From Theobroma cacao (taxonomy: Eukaryota > Streptophyta > Magnoliopsida > Malvales > Malvaceae): a stretch of DNA of 64,000 bases. Position numbers and translations under genes: made by a program. The notes under the pieces were generated by a model. It searched no databases. It was not told the DNA's origin and worked only from the letters and a program-made list of their open reading frames with translations. Position 1 is the stretch's first letter. Each line of letters begins with the position of its first letter. The stretch is from assembly GCF_000208745.1 (NCBI RefSeq), contig NC_030852.1, positions 35,044,167-35,108,166 on the forward strand, given 5' to 3'. Of this stretch, positions 34,447-45,800 are shown piece by piece.

Positions 34447-37400
34447 ATGAGCTCTCAGATTTTCAGATCTGCTTCTAGAGCTGCCAGGTCTCTCCTTTCA
34501 GCTTCCAAGAGCTCTCGCTTTTACTCTGGTATAGCTTTCTCATCTCCTTGTTTTTCCTCATTGTTTTAGTGACATCTTGGTTATTTCTCTACGTTCTTTT
34601 TTTTTCTGGTGAGCTGATGGATGGCTGATCTGTGAAGTGATTTGTGGTGAATATGTTTCCTGATAATGCAACGTTGAATTTTTTTAATATTATTCTGATT
34701 TAATAAATACCATTTTATGTGAAATGACATTTCGAATATTGATTTGATAGTGTTTGATGTAAATCTCTGATTTTGATTCGTAGTTGTGGATCAATCCCGT
34801 GTTTCGACTCTGATTTTTGACTAGTTATCGGAAATTTATTGTCTATCAACCTGATGATTTATTCATTTTTATTAAACATTTTGTTCATTAGATTAATTTT
34901 ATTATTTTAATACAGTATTGAGATTGTTATTATCATCAATAATGCCTTTATTTTGTTTGGATGGAAGCTTTGCTAGTCGTCTGTTTGGCAAATGAAGTGA
35001 CTAAGAATCTGAAACCACTTTTTAAAAACTTTAATTTGTATTAATTAAAAGTTTCTATTTCTACCTTTTCCTTTTCAAGCTGTAAAAAGTTGAACCTAAC
35101 ACGTGGTACTGTTCTTGATGTGGACTCTCAAAAGGGAAAAGATTAGAAGAGGAATGTTACTCACGCTTTTTAGTTGTAGAATCGGTTCTGTTCTGTTGCC
35201 TCTAACTGATTAGCTACCCATCCGTGACTAAAGCGAGAAGGGAAAGCAAAAGATTTATTCTGCATTTTTCTGCATCCATGCTACCGGCATCTGTCTTCAC
35301 TTCAATTTTATTCATTCTTTATTCTTTCCTGCTTTTCATGATATCATCCATCCATCTGAGGACACATTTTTTTGATCTAGAAGTTGAGGGATATACTAGT
35401 TTCATGTGTTAAAAGAATACTCATGTTTGTCCACTAAAAAAAAAATCGAAACATTTTACGTGCTGGTAATTTCTATTGCATGAAATGTGAATGTTTATGC
35501 AGAGGAATATGTGAGTTTTGACTTGCATAAAGTGTATAAATTTTTGTGCATGTGGTGAACGTGCTGGTGTCTTGATTTGCAAATTGTTCTGTTTTAAGCT
35601 TATTAACCTTGTATGTTATCGTGTGCAGAAGGGCGAGCAGTAGCTGCTGCTGCAGCAGTTTCACTCGGTGGTAAGGTGCCTCTTTTAGCTTCAGCTTATG
35701 GAAGGACTGGTCCCACCAATGCATCTAGAGGATGGCTTTCAGGAGTTTTTGCTCTTCCAGTGGCAGGTTTGGATGACTTAACTCTTTTCCTCAGATTTTG
35801 TCTCTTTTGTTACTTATATGATCTGATTTGGATGCATGCACCTATAGCCATCTAGAGTTAATTCTCCTTTGTATCCTAATCATGTTTTAAAACAAAATGC
35901 ACATGATGGCAGTATAAAAGTCCAAGCTGAGTTTCTGCATTTACAATTTTGGATGAAAGAAGAGGAGCCTTGTCCCTTGCTCAAGTTTTAGCATTGTGGC
36001 TTCCTGGACCTCTTCAACAATAATTATACTTTGCATTAGCATGGTAATGGGGGAAATACCTTGATTGGGATGCATTTTAGACTTGACTTCTTCCCTAAAT
36101 TTCTCCCAACGTTGTGCCCAAATTGAAAACTGTGAACTGTACCGGCTATCATCATATCTCTGCACTGATCTAACTTGATTCTGCTGCCTTTTCTTTCGTG
36201 TCTGTGGGCTCTCTCTTTCATATCCATCTACTGCCTGCCCTCACAATTAGATTCACACTGCAGATTCAAATTTCAGTGGTCAATTTTATCATATCAAAAT
36301 TTACAAGTCTAGCAATAGTTAGGGTATCTACATCCCAGGATCAAATTTTGATCAGTTGTATGATGATGATGAAACCTTTATGTGCCAGATAACTGAAGTT
36401 TCAGCCTCCTATTACACTTGGCTATTATATTCATAACACTTAAAATGAAAAATTGAGCAAAGAACCTCCGGCTTTACAATCATGATCTCTGTAGAGGAAT
36501 TCCACATACCTCTGCCTCTCGACAAAAATAGGGAAAAATAAAAAGAACTGACCTGAATGTTTTGTTTGTTTTTATCATCTTTGTAGCTTACATGCTTCAG
36601 GAGCAGGAGGCTCATGCTGCAGAGGTAATTCATCACCATTCAATTTCACAGCTGATACTTTAGCTTTTTCACTGTTTGTACTGCCCTTATCCTTCCATAA
36701 TTTTTCATTCTGTCCCGAAAAAAATAAACCATTTTTCTTTGTTCAGATGGAGCGCACCTTCATTGCTATCAAGCCTGATGGAGTACAAAGAGGGCTGGTA
36801 AGATGCATCTGTCCTGTATCATCAACTTAAGATGTCTAAGCCTTCCCAAATTATCTTAGCATTGAAATAATGAATCTCAACAATGTTGCATTGTCATGCT
36901 GTCTTTACTTGTTGCATTCTGCTTGTAGTATATATCTTAGAATAAACATATGCTGTGACAGTGTGACTTTCTCTCCTTATCCAATTTAGCAGTTTTTGGG
37001 ATTGTGGAGTGAAACATAACACATATTAAAGCATTTCTGTATTCCAGATTTCAGAAATCATATCTCGTTTTGAGCGCAAAGGGTTCAAGCTTGTGGCTAT
37101 AAAGATATTGGTTCCTTCAAAGGAATTTGCCCAGCAACATTATGATGACTTGAAGGAAAGACCCTTCTTCAGTGGCCTATGTGAATTCCTCAGCTCAGGC
37201 CCTGTTGTTGCTATGGTAGGAGCAACTAGAATTTTATCTTCTTGTTGTTTACGCTTTTGAGCTTGGCTGGACTAATCTTGTTTGTACAGGTCTGGGAAGG
37301 AGAGGGAGTGATTAAATACGGCCGGAAACTCATTGGAGCAACAGATCCTCAGAAATCAGAGCCGGGAACCATCAGAGGTGATCTCGCAGTCGTTGTTGGA

Positions 37401-37617
37401 AGGTATATCCTTCTTTTATTTCTTGTAGATCAGTTTTACATACATGACTTTTTGCACCACGATCTGAAGCTCGGTAGTTCTTTTACTACGCAGAAATATA
37501 ATTCACGGCAGTGATGGTCCTGAGACCGCCAAGAACGAAATAAACTTGTGGTTCAAGCCACAAGAATTGGTTAGCTATACAAGCAACGCAGAGAAGTGGA
37601 TCTATGGAGTCAACTGA
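34447..37617 (+). CDS. NDPK3: nucleoside diphosphate kinase, organellar (NDPK3/4 type)
   Basis: Seven exons (34447-34528, 35629-35766, 36587-36624, 36747-36797, 37048-37215, 37290-37402, 37494-37617), all GT-AG, join to 237 aa. Residues 1-86 are an N-terminal extension: an Arg/Ser-rich presequence ([20 protein letters not shown]), then an Ala-rich, mildly hydrophobic stretch ([12 protein letters not shown]). The kinase core starts at residue 87 ([17 protein letters not shown]) and has the standard 151 aa. His201 in NIIHGSDG is the residue phosphorylated during transfer of the gamma-phosphate from ATP to other NDPs. The extension and length match NDPK III/IV, which is imported into mitochondria (intermembrane space) and reported in chloroplasts as well. 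Exon 4 begins exactly at the kinase core. Confidence 0.95.
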
Positions 37618-38122
37618 TGAGGCATTCTTTTTCCCGTTAATCAGTAGTTCAGGAAAATTTTAGTCCCAAACATGAAGTCTGTGGTGGAGAGGCATAACTT
37701 TTAGAATAAATATGTGTTTATGGAGGTGAGCAAACAGCTTTGCTATGATAAAACTACTAGTCAAACATCAATAATCTATTTCACCTCTTTAATATAAAGT
37801 GGAAATATGCAATTTTCCTAGCTAATTATTTTTCCTTCGGCCTAAGATTCTGAACTCTTTTGCTAATGCAATGACTATTATAATGTGTATTTTTAGGTAT
37901 TCTAAATGCTTCTGTTGCCTAAATTATTCATAACCGAAGTTTACACATTCACTGATGAGTAATTAGTTGGAATGATATCATTTTTCTTCGGCAATAAGGG
38001 TTGGAAATATCTTTGCTTTATTACTTTATATATTGTAAGAGAGTTAATCAAAAGTATGATAATTACCTTTTAGCCAAAAAAAGAAGAAGTTATATCACCT
38101 CTAAAACCCAATAACAGCACGC
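37618..38122. other. NDPK 3' UTR and spacer
   Basis: Non-coding DNA with the NDPK 3' UTR; nothing else is seen. Confidence 0.6.
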
Positions 38123-38380
38123 CACGTAAAGGCGTTTACTTCCCTCGAATAAGCATAAGCCATAATCTATGACGTGGCGGGCTCGTATTTATCAAATACT
38201 ATCTAAAACCACGTGATGTTGAGCTGTACTCGGAATATTCCGTAATTGCCCAGAAGATTTTTATGACGTAATTATTATCGTCCCTACTTAAAGACGGACT
38301 TGAAATCTAATTGTATCAAACGATCGATAATTGAATTTTAATGAAACTTGAAATCCGCCAATCCAACGGCCCTATATAAA
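38123..38380 (+). promoter_or_regulatory. UIEF-type gene promoter with clustered ACGT elements and TATA box
   Basis: Four ACGT-core sites lie within 150 bases: CCACGT (38122-38127), TGACGTGGCG (38170-38179), the G-box CACGTG (38210-38215) and TGACGTAA (38264-38271). A perfect 12-bp palindrome CGGAATATTCCG follows at 38231-38242. TATATAAA at 38373-38380 is the likely TATA box. Such ACGT sites are bound by bZIP or bHLH factors; which ones act here is not known. Confidence 0.55.
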
Positions 38381-38492
38381 TACCAGTTTCCGCTAATCGG
38401 TTTACTCGTTTTGTTGTTGGCGTATCCACGAAGCATCCAAACCACTGCAATTTTTTTCCCCTCTTTTGCCATTTTCGAAGAAAGTAACTTCG

Positions 38493-38507
38493 AAAACCCT
38501 AACCCTA
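38493..38507 (+). promoter_or_regulatory. telo-box in the UIEF-type 5' leader
   Basis: AAAACCCTAACCCTA, two telomere-like units, lies about 110 bases after the TATA box and inside the probable 5' UTR exon, whose donor is at 38574 (ATCG|GTGCGT). Telo-boxes are frequent in the 5' regions of plant genes for translation and RNA-handling factors. Confidence 0.65.
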
Positions 38508-39125
38508 GCCCCAGCTTCACCCAAGTCTTGGATTCGTTTCGCTTTCCTCGTTGAATTTCTCGTTTCGAAATCGGTGCGTTTCTTTCTTTAATCCGTTTCT
38601 TTTTCTTGATTCTCTCGCGTATTATCTGCAAATCGATATCTGTATTGTTTGTTTGGTGAGTTCTTTTCTTGATTGGTTGAACACTGCGGCAGCCATAGGC
38701 GGCTGGCTAGGCTTCTCTTCTCTTCTTTTCTTTTCTGAATTTTTGCAGATTTATGTGCTACTTCTTTTTATCTGTTTATTTGGTGAGAAAACGAAGAATT
38801 TCTTTTTCTGTTTGACTAATTTTAATGCACTTTTAACATATCAGCGGCTTTTCTTTTTTGTTATTGTTAAAAATTTGAGGGGTTTTTTTTGTTTTTAATT
38901 TTTATCATGAAAGCTATTTATTATGTAAAGTAATTGTATGTTGTATAATTTTGATTTTAGAATTACTTGAGGGCGTTCCTTTTCCTGTTAGTAAGGCTTG
39001 TGTGTTTTGTCTCTGAAGATTGAGCTGGCCTTTTTTTTTTTAATTTTAATTTAAAGATATTCTTTTTTTTACCTTGTCTCGAATTTCTCCATGTACTGTT
39101 TGGAATAAATTGTTGACCTTGTCAG

Positions 39126-41602
39126 ATGGCGGCTAAACCACTTACAAGTGAAGCAATTGCACTCACAGAAAAGAAAATGGATATGACGTTGGGTGAGCTA
39201 TTAGCTGTTTGTACCTTTTTAAGTTCTTTTCTTTTGGGGAAAATTGTTTATTGATTAGTTTTATTTTCTATGAACTTAGATGATATCATTAAAATGTCAA
39301 AAAATTCAACTAAAGCCAAGAAGCAGCAAAGGGCTCCGGTAAGAATTTTTTACTCTAGAAACACATTTTTACTGTTTCACATGTTGTAGTTGATATTCTA
39401 ATATGTTTTTTCTTTACCATCAGATTAAAAGTCAGAAACCTGTGAATAATGCTGCAAAAGAGAAGGCTTTGAAGGTGCAACAGTATATGGACTCACGGTC
39501 CTCTCTTAGACAGGTGTGTGATTTTTATTGCTGTTGTTGATAAATTTATATATGTTCTGGGTGTGAACATTGATGTCAAATTTTTTACCCTTTCTGCTCC
39601 ATGTGTGTTAATCAGGGGGTTCTCGCGCAAAGAAGGTCAAATTTCCAGGGGAACCGATTCCCTTTGGCAGCTGAGGCCGCACGTAGGGCTGCAATTGCCC
39701 CAATTCGGGTTAGAGCTTTTAATGGTAGCAGGGTGGCTAATATGAATAAACCAAGGTATAAGGATTTTGAGCTTAGCTCATATTGTTACTTTATGCAAGC
39801 AGCTTTGATTTCTAATAGCTGGAATAGTTATATTTATAACAACTGCCCATCTTATCGTTGAATCATTGCAGCAGGTAAAACATGGATCTTCTACAATATT
39901 GATGACCTCTGCAATGTGGTCCTGGTTAAACTTATTTCAAGTTGCATGTTATGTGGAACTCCCAAATATTTGATTAGGTTTCTTGTGGAAAAGTGGCCAA
40001 ATTTGGGATTATCTTGAAGTATTGGCTTTTTATTGTTCATACTACCCAAAATACCATGCTTGTAGCATAAGCTTCGTATCTGTGGTTATTTCATTTTTTT
40101 CATGGGCATGCCTAATTTGGAATCAGTTTTCTACCTTTTGGGTTGGATATTGAAGTATCTGAGTAGCAAGTTGTTGATTGTTGTTATCATGTTTGAAGGA
40201 GGTGGATTTAGAACTACATGACACTGTGTTTTGATGTTTGCAACGTGCAAGAGCTGTATGGGTGCATGCAAAGATTGTGTAGGTGGCTTGTTATCTGATT
40301 GGACGAACTCTTCACCTGTCTAGAAATGTCAGTTGGGTAGTTTGTGGTTACGCTAATGGATTATGTAGTTCTATCTGCTCGGTCATTCCATTGGTTTCGA
40401 TGTTCTTCATCAAGTAGTTTTGGCCACTTCAGATTCTTTGATGAATTTAGTTGTTGGGAGTTTATGAGAGGTTGCATATCCATCAATGTACGCTACTAGT
40501 TTTATCTAGTCTGGAGGCATGTGGTTTATCTAACTAGCCCTTTTTTTCCAGTCAACTGTTGATACTTCTTTTTACTCATCATTTCTAGGATTTCTCTTAC
40601 CTGCTAAATTTATGGCTGGGTCTTATCATCTTTAAGGACCATGGATTGATTGACACAATGATACTCAAGAAAAAATGGATAAGTTTGGCGAAGAGAACAG
40701 ATTGCTGCCTCTGGCGCCATATTGAAATCTTTGAGCTCTAAATAACCAAGCATGAAGAATACTGGGTTGGGGAATGTTGAAAGGGCTAAGTTGATTTTAT
40801 CTAGTTGTTTAGATGTAAATTTGACATCTGTTTCGCACCTTTCATGGCATCTACGAGATGTGTTGATTTTTTTTCCAAGGTGGGCTTGGAGGTTGCTCGA
40901 ATGGAAGTTTGCTGCTTGTCCGACAGTCTGGAGAATTCACCCTTGTGGTTTTCCCCAGTTCTGCTCCTGCATGGGAGGGCTTTCTCTCTGTTTTTTGTGA
41001 TAGCAAATCATTTCCGGTGTTTGGTTTAGACTCCCGATTATGTTGTTGAATTGGAAAGCTTTTTGGAATAGAAAGGAGTTATATTACAGATGGTTTGTCT
41101 TATCTTTCTGTTTATTGGAAATAAATATAGTCTTCCTATGATGGTAAGATTCTCAAGTCTCAATGCTATAGTACTGGTTGCTGGCATGTTGGATGAAAGC
41201 TAGTCTCTTGTTGGACTTACCTCTCTGATTGTTTTGAACTGTTTCAGTTATGCATTCATGGTTTTCACTTCTGGGTGCAGGATTGGAGCACCACCCGTCC
41301 AAAGGAGGGCTGTAAATGGAGGCTTTGCTGCAAAGGTATTCTCTTATCTCAAAGGAAGTTATACGGTTGATTACGTGATCTGTGGGGGCTTTGTAATGTA
41401 TTCACTTTCATGAGTTGGGACATAGATTCTTTCTTAAATTGGTGGCTTTTTAACAACTTGGCTTTGCACATTAATTGTGTACAATTTCAATTAGATTGGG
41501 GATCTCTTGTCAATCCCCAAGTAGTCATTTATATGAATTGCTTGTTGCATTTGTTATTCTGGGTTGATGCCTAGTGAGCAATTTTTACCTTTATAGCCAC
41601 AT

Positions 41603-41635
<33 letters not shown>

Positions 41636-41803
41636 CAGCAAGGAAATGTAGCAACTAAGCAAAGGCCTCAGACGCTGGATTCGCTGTTTGCCAATATGAA
41701 GGAACAGCGAATGAGGGTGTTGTCACGTCAGCACAATACTGCACAACGCAATGGTGGTGGCCGGCAAAGAATGCCTTGGGGAAGGGGCCGGTTCGGCAAC
41801 TGA
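39126..41803 (+). CDS. UIEF: UAP56-interacting mRNA export factor (UIEF-like), polyQ-containing
   Basis: Six coding exons (39126-39192, 39280-39338, 39424-39513, 39616-39755, 41281-41335, 41597-41803) join to 205 aa. The ATG follows a 5' UTR intron acceptor directly (GTCAG|ATG). Residues 18-28, MDMTLDDIIKM, form a UAP56-binding motif (UBM) as in ALY, MOS11 and UIF/UIEF proteins. The middle is basic (KKQQRAPIKSQK, RRSNFQG, ARRAAIAPIRV). Residues 140-149 are ten glutamines (CAG x10). A second LDSLF-type motif (TLDSLFANMKEQRM, about 163-176) precedes an RG-rich end (NGGGRQRMPWGRGRFGN). Such adaptors link the UAP56 helicase of the TREX complex to mRNA and promote nuclear export. The identification with Arabidopsis UIEF1/2 rests on the motif order and on the gene's position next to UGE, as I recall it. 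Intron 4 is unusually long (1.5 kb). Confidence 0.85.
41603..41632 (+). repeat. pure (CAG)10 coding microsatellite
   Basis: Ten uninterrupted CAG codons encode Gln140-149 of the UIEF-like protein, followed by GAG CAG CAA. The absence of CAA interruptions makes this tract prone to length change. Confidence 0.95.
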
Positions 41804-42568
41804 TGTGCGTGAGATGTATCCCTTTAGGAGAAGTGTAGAGCCCTCTTCTATCCTGTCATTTCTGCCTACTACGTGGATGCTAATCTGAGGTTGCTTTATG
41901 CTGGCTTCTTGTCTTCAACATTTGCTATCAACTTGCTCTTCTAGCTTTCTATGTGAGAATGTGACAATTCAGTTGTACTTTTTAGGTTCTGCTGAACTAG
42001 CGATGTATAGTAGTGTTCTTTCAATTGCTATTGGTTCTTCGAACTGTGCCTCTTGAGCACTTGGGGAAATGTAATGGTGTTTTTAGGCAATGAAACATCC
42101 ATTCCAGAACATCATCTTCTAATCCATGGGGCTAGTTAAGAAGTTAACAAATGGATGGATCGTGGATCCTCTCAAGACGGCGGCATACCCTTAGCATGGC
42201 CCAAAGTAACTATAACCGAAATATGTTAACGCCGATTTAAAATATGCAGAGTGGAAAACAAGTATCTCTGCTCCTACCGAGATCATGTGGTCAATGGTAT
42301 CTCTTGGGGAAAAGGCCATTGTGCTAGTGCTCAAAGAGGTGATTCATTGGTAGGCCTAGTTCCCTCGGTAAACGGTATTCAATAGTGTGCAGTGAAAGAG
42401 GCCATCGAGACATATAATTTCTTGTATCCGTATATTTGTATTGCATCAACCTAGTGATTGGGCAAATGCTGTCTTCTTTGTCCGATACCAAGTCTCTTAA
42501 ATATTTGTTTTTGGCCAGATGTGGAGTAAATTGCAGCAATTCTGAGTACGACCGCAGGCCAGCGTTAA
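41804..42568. other. UIEF-like 3' UTR and spacer before the tRNA gene
   Basis: Non-coding; no further gene recognised. Confidence 0.6.
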
Positions 42569-42641
42569 GGGGGTGTAGCTCATATGGTAGAGCGCTCGCT
42601 TCGCATGCGAGAGGCACGGGGTTCGATTCCCCGCACCTCCA
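42569..42641 (+). tRNA. tRNA-Ala (anticodon CGC)
   Basis: 73 bases fold as a complete cloverleaf. The acceptor stem GGGGGTG pairs with CACCTCC with one G-U pair, the D stem is GCTC/GAGC, the anticodon stem CTCGC/GCGAG encloses TTCGCAT (anticodon CGC, reading GCG), and the T stem CGGGG/CCCCG encloses TTCGATT. The discriminator base is A. The G3-U70 pair that alanyl-tRNA synthetase recognises is present. The A and B boxes for RNA polymerase III are intact, there is no intron, and CCA is not encoded, as expected for a nuclear gene. Confidence 0.97.
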
Positions 42642-42876
42642 ATTACTAATTTTAATGCGACCTTTTTCCTATCTTGTGGGCGATCACCTGTGACCTGTCA
42701 ATGGGAATGATGCTTATCCTTTCATAAAACAACTATTTCCATGTGTCCTCTGAACCTCTCGTTCTTCATCATCTTCATCCTTCATCCAAAGTGAGAAAAA
42801 CGAAACGATTTTTTTTTTTTAAAGAAAACACTCTAGTTCTGGTTCTAAGGCTTGTAAAAGCAAAGGGGAAAATAAA

Positions 42877-45800
42877 ATGACTCTGAACATAGCTTCTTCA
42901 CCTTGGCTGTCTCGCTTTTCTCCTCCAATCTTCACAAAACTGCCCGAATATTCTCCAAACAACAGCAACAGCACCAGCAGCAGCAACGCTACTCTTTTGT
43001 TTCTCCTTTTACGCACCAATTCCCTCTCTTCTCTCAAAACTAACAAACCTTTCAAACCCAGAGCTTCATTAAAAAACACCCAATCAAACGGCGTCCTTGA
43101 AGGGGAGGAAACCTCCGTTTTAAACGAGGAGTTACTGAGCAGAGTCTCGGCTACCAAAGATGCGGACGAAGCACTGGAAATGATCGATCAGAGTCAGAGT
43201 GAAAGCAGTGAACAACGATATGGCGGCGTTGTGAGTGGCTCTGATTGTCGTTTGATAATAAGCGCCGCGCTTGATCGTAACAATGCTGACTTGGCTTTGT
43301 CTGTTTTCTACGCCATGCGTTCCAGTTTCGACACAGGTTTACTTTTTTCTTTTTTCTTATTTAACCTTAAAACACGAAAAACATTGTCTTTCTGTTCTAG
43401 TTATCGAATGTTTTTGGTGATAGGCGTAAGTGAGAATGGGCCATTGGTTGATAGATGGAAATGGTCAAGACCCAATGTCGGTATCTACACTACATTAGTT
43501 CAGGGCTTGGCAGTATCGTTAAGGGTCTCTGATGCTCTTAGAATGATCGATGATATTTGCCGAATAGGAGTTTCTCCTGGTGAGGAGGTATAAAAGCTAA
43601 TTTTGTTCTTTCTATTTACTTATAAAAGATGTTCCTTTTGATAACTCTGATTGAACAAACCTTCTGGGTCTTTTTGGTTTTTTCTTTAATCTTTCGGTAG
43701 GTTCCTTTTGGGAAGGTTGTAAGATGTCCCATTTGTACCATAGCTGTTGGTGTTGCTCAACCACAACTTGGAATTCAGGTATATACATTGAAGTCTTTGG
43801 TACTGATTTATTGCCTGTTCTGTAATTACAACTTCCAGGATTGGAAAGTTTGTTAAGAGTGCTACCGCAGCTACAAAATCTAGGTTGTAGTTGCATAATA
43901 TTGGCCCTTTATGCACACATGCCAACTGCATGATTATGGTGTGAACCAGAGAAGAAAAAAAGAAGAATACATTTTTACTTGCCCTATTGATTGCTTACTG
44001 CGAAAATTGAACTTTCTGTTCTCTTTTTCTAATGTTTTCTTTACTGTTCTTGTTTCCAAAATATCTTCTTTCTGAAATTCTGCTTCTAAGAGAACAAGCT
44101 TTTATCCAGAGGTAGCCTGAATTTTCAACCTGTGTTTCTGCACCTCTATAGAATTTTTTGCATAAATTGTTGATGCTCAAGCCAGAATTCATGCGTATTT
44201 TACCCAAAATTTTACTATCTATTTCTATGCATTTCTGCAGATTGTATGTTGTGCCAAATGCCGCTACAAGTATGAGCTTGTTTCTGGCAACATAGTTAGT
44301 GTTGACTCAGAGGAAATCAGGTTGGTTTATTTCTGTTTGCTTTACTTTACTAGGATGTTTGCCTTTTCTCCAACTGATGTAAACTCATTTTTCTTTACTC
44401 ATGGCTTTTAAACTTGTTTTCCTTAGCTAAGTGAGTTACCAGCCGTGGTATATTATTTAAGTATGGTTGACTATAGACATACTTAATTAATATATAGTGT
44501 GTCCATATCTTACCTTGCAAATTTAATAAACTTTCCAAATACCTTGAAAATGACACATTGCTTTATTCATAAAAGAACACTAGGATCAAGTATTTTGCTG
44601 GATTACTGTGGTTGAATCTTTTTTAACTTGCCATAACTTACGTTGCATAAGCAATTATGAATGCACTATATTTATCAGTTGAAATTGAAAGACTTTAGCA
44701 ATATTTTCTTTAATTTGATTTTAATGTTGATAACACAATATATACGTGTATGGTGTTGATGCTGGGATATTCACTTTTTCTAAGGAACTCCTCCTGCCGA
44801 ACGCAGCATGGAGATTCCAGCATGGAAAAGGGGGCTAAAATCTCTGCGGATACTGAAGCAAAGCATTCCTGCTGCTGTTCACTCTATTGTGGTATGCATT
44901 TTTTACCTTGTTGAGTCATTCTGCTTCTCTTATTTGACAATTTGATCTTTTGGATTCAAAACTTGGTTCTTGTGTCAAATTATGATCATTCAAAATGCGA
45001 CTTGCAATCTTTTTTATTTCATCAGTGAATCTAGTGATCCAATATGTGACAGGATCTTCAGAGTTTTCTTCTCATCATTGAAGCCAAAACCTGAACGCTC
45101 TTTATATGATTTATTACTCTCAGTGGCTTTCTTCACAAATCTTTTAATTTAAGCTGCAAATTTTTAGTTTATGTACTCAGCCCCTCCAACCCTTTTTTAA
45201 TCAGTTCTATCCTCATCCTCTTTTCAGGTTCAAACTCCTTCTGGTGTGGCCCGTACACACAGGTTTGCAACTGAAAGAGTTGATCTCCCAGCACAAGAAG
45301 GAGAAAGGGTAACCATTGCTTGTGCTGCTCCTTCAAATGTTTATAGAGAGGTTGGACCCTTCAAGTTTAGTCCAAAGGACCCTAACCTCTACCCTGGAGA
45401 ACCAATGTGCCTGACAAACCACAAAGATGGCCGGGAATCACAATTATTAAGAGCCCCTGCAAAAGATGGAAACTCGTCCTTACTTAATCCTGCCTTTCTC
45501 ATTCCAATTCTCACTGTTCTGGCTGCTGGAGATGCTGCCTCAGGAATAATAGACCCAAGCTTGCCACAATTGCTTTCAGTTGCTGCTGTAGGATCACTTG
45601 CTGTTGGAGCAACTTTAAATGCTGTGATTTTTCCCCAATTGAATATGGTAAGCTATTATCTTGGCTTGCTTTAGTTCTAGTATTCTGCTTGTAAAACCTT
45701 TAAACCCTGGTATAATCAAGATTCCAACCCTTTTTTAAGGCTATCATTTAATTTCAAGTTTTTCACAGCACTAAGTTCCCACTTTTCTGTTTTAAATGCT

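Noticed and set aside
34447..37617. Bacterial-type system such as CRISPR, toxin-antitoxin or operon
   Set aside because: The whole window is spliced plant nuclear DNA; no CRISPR-like spaced repeats or bacterial gene context occur anywhere.
39756..41280. Hidden gene in the 1.5-kb UIEF intron 4
   Set aside because: The open frames at 40752-41029 overlap each other in different frames, lack motifs and have no splice-consistent extension.
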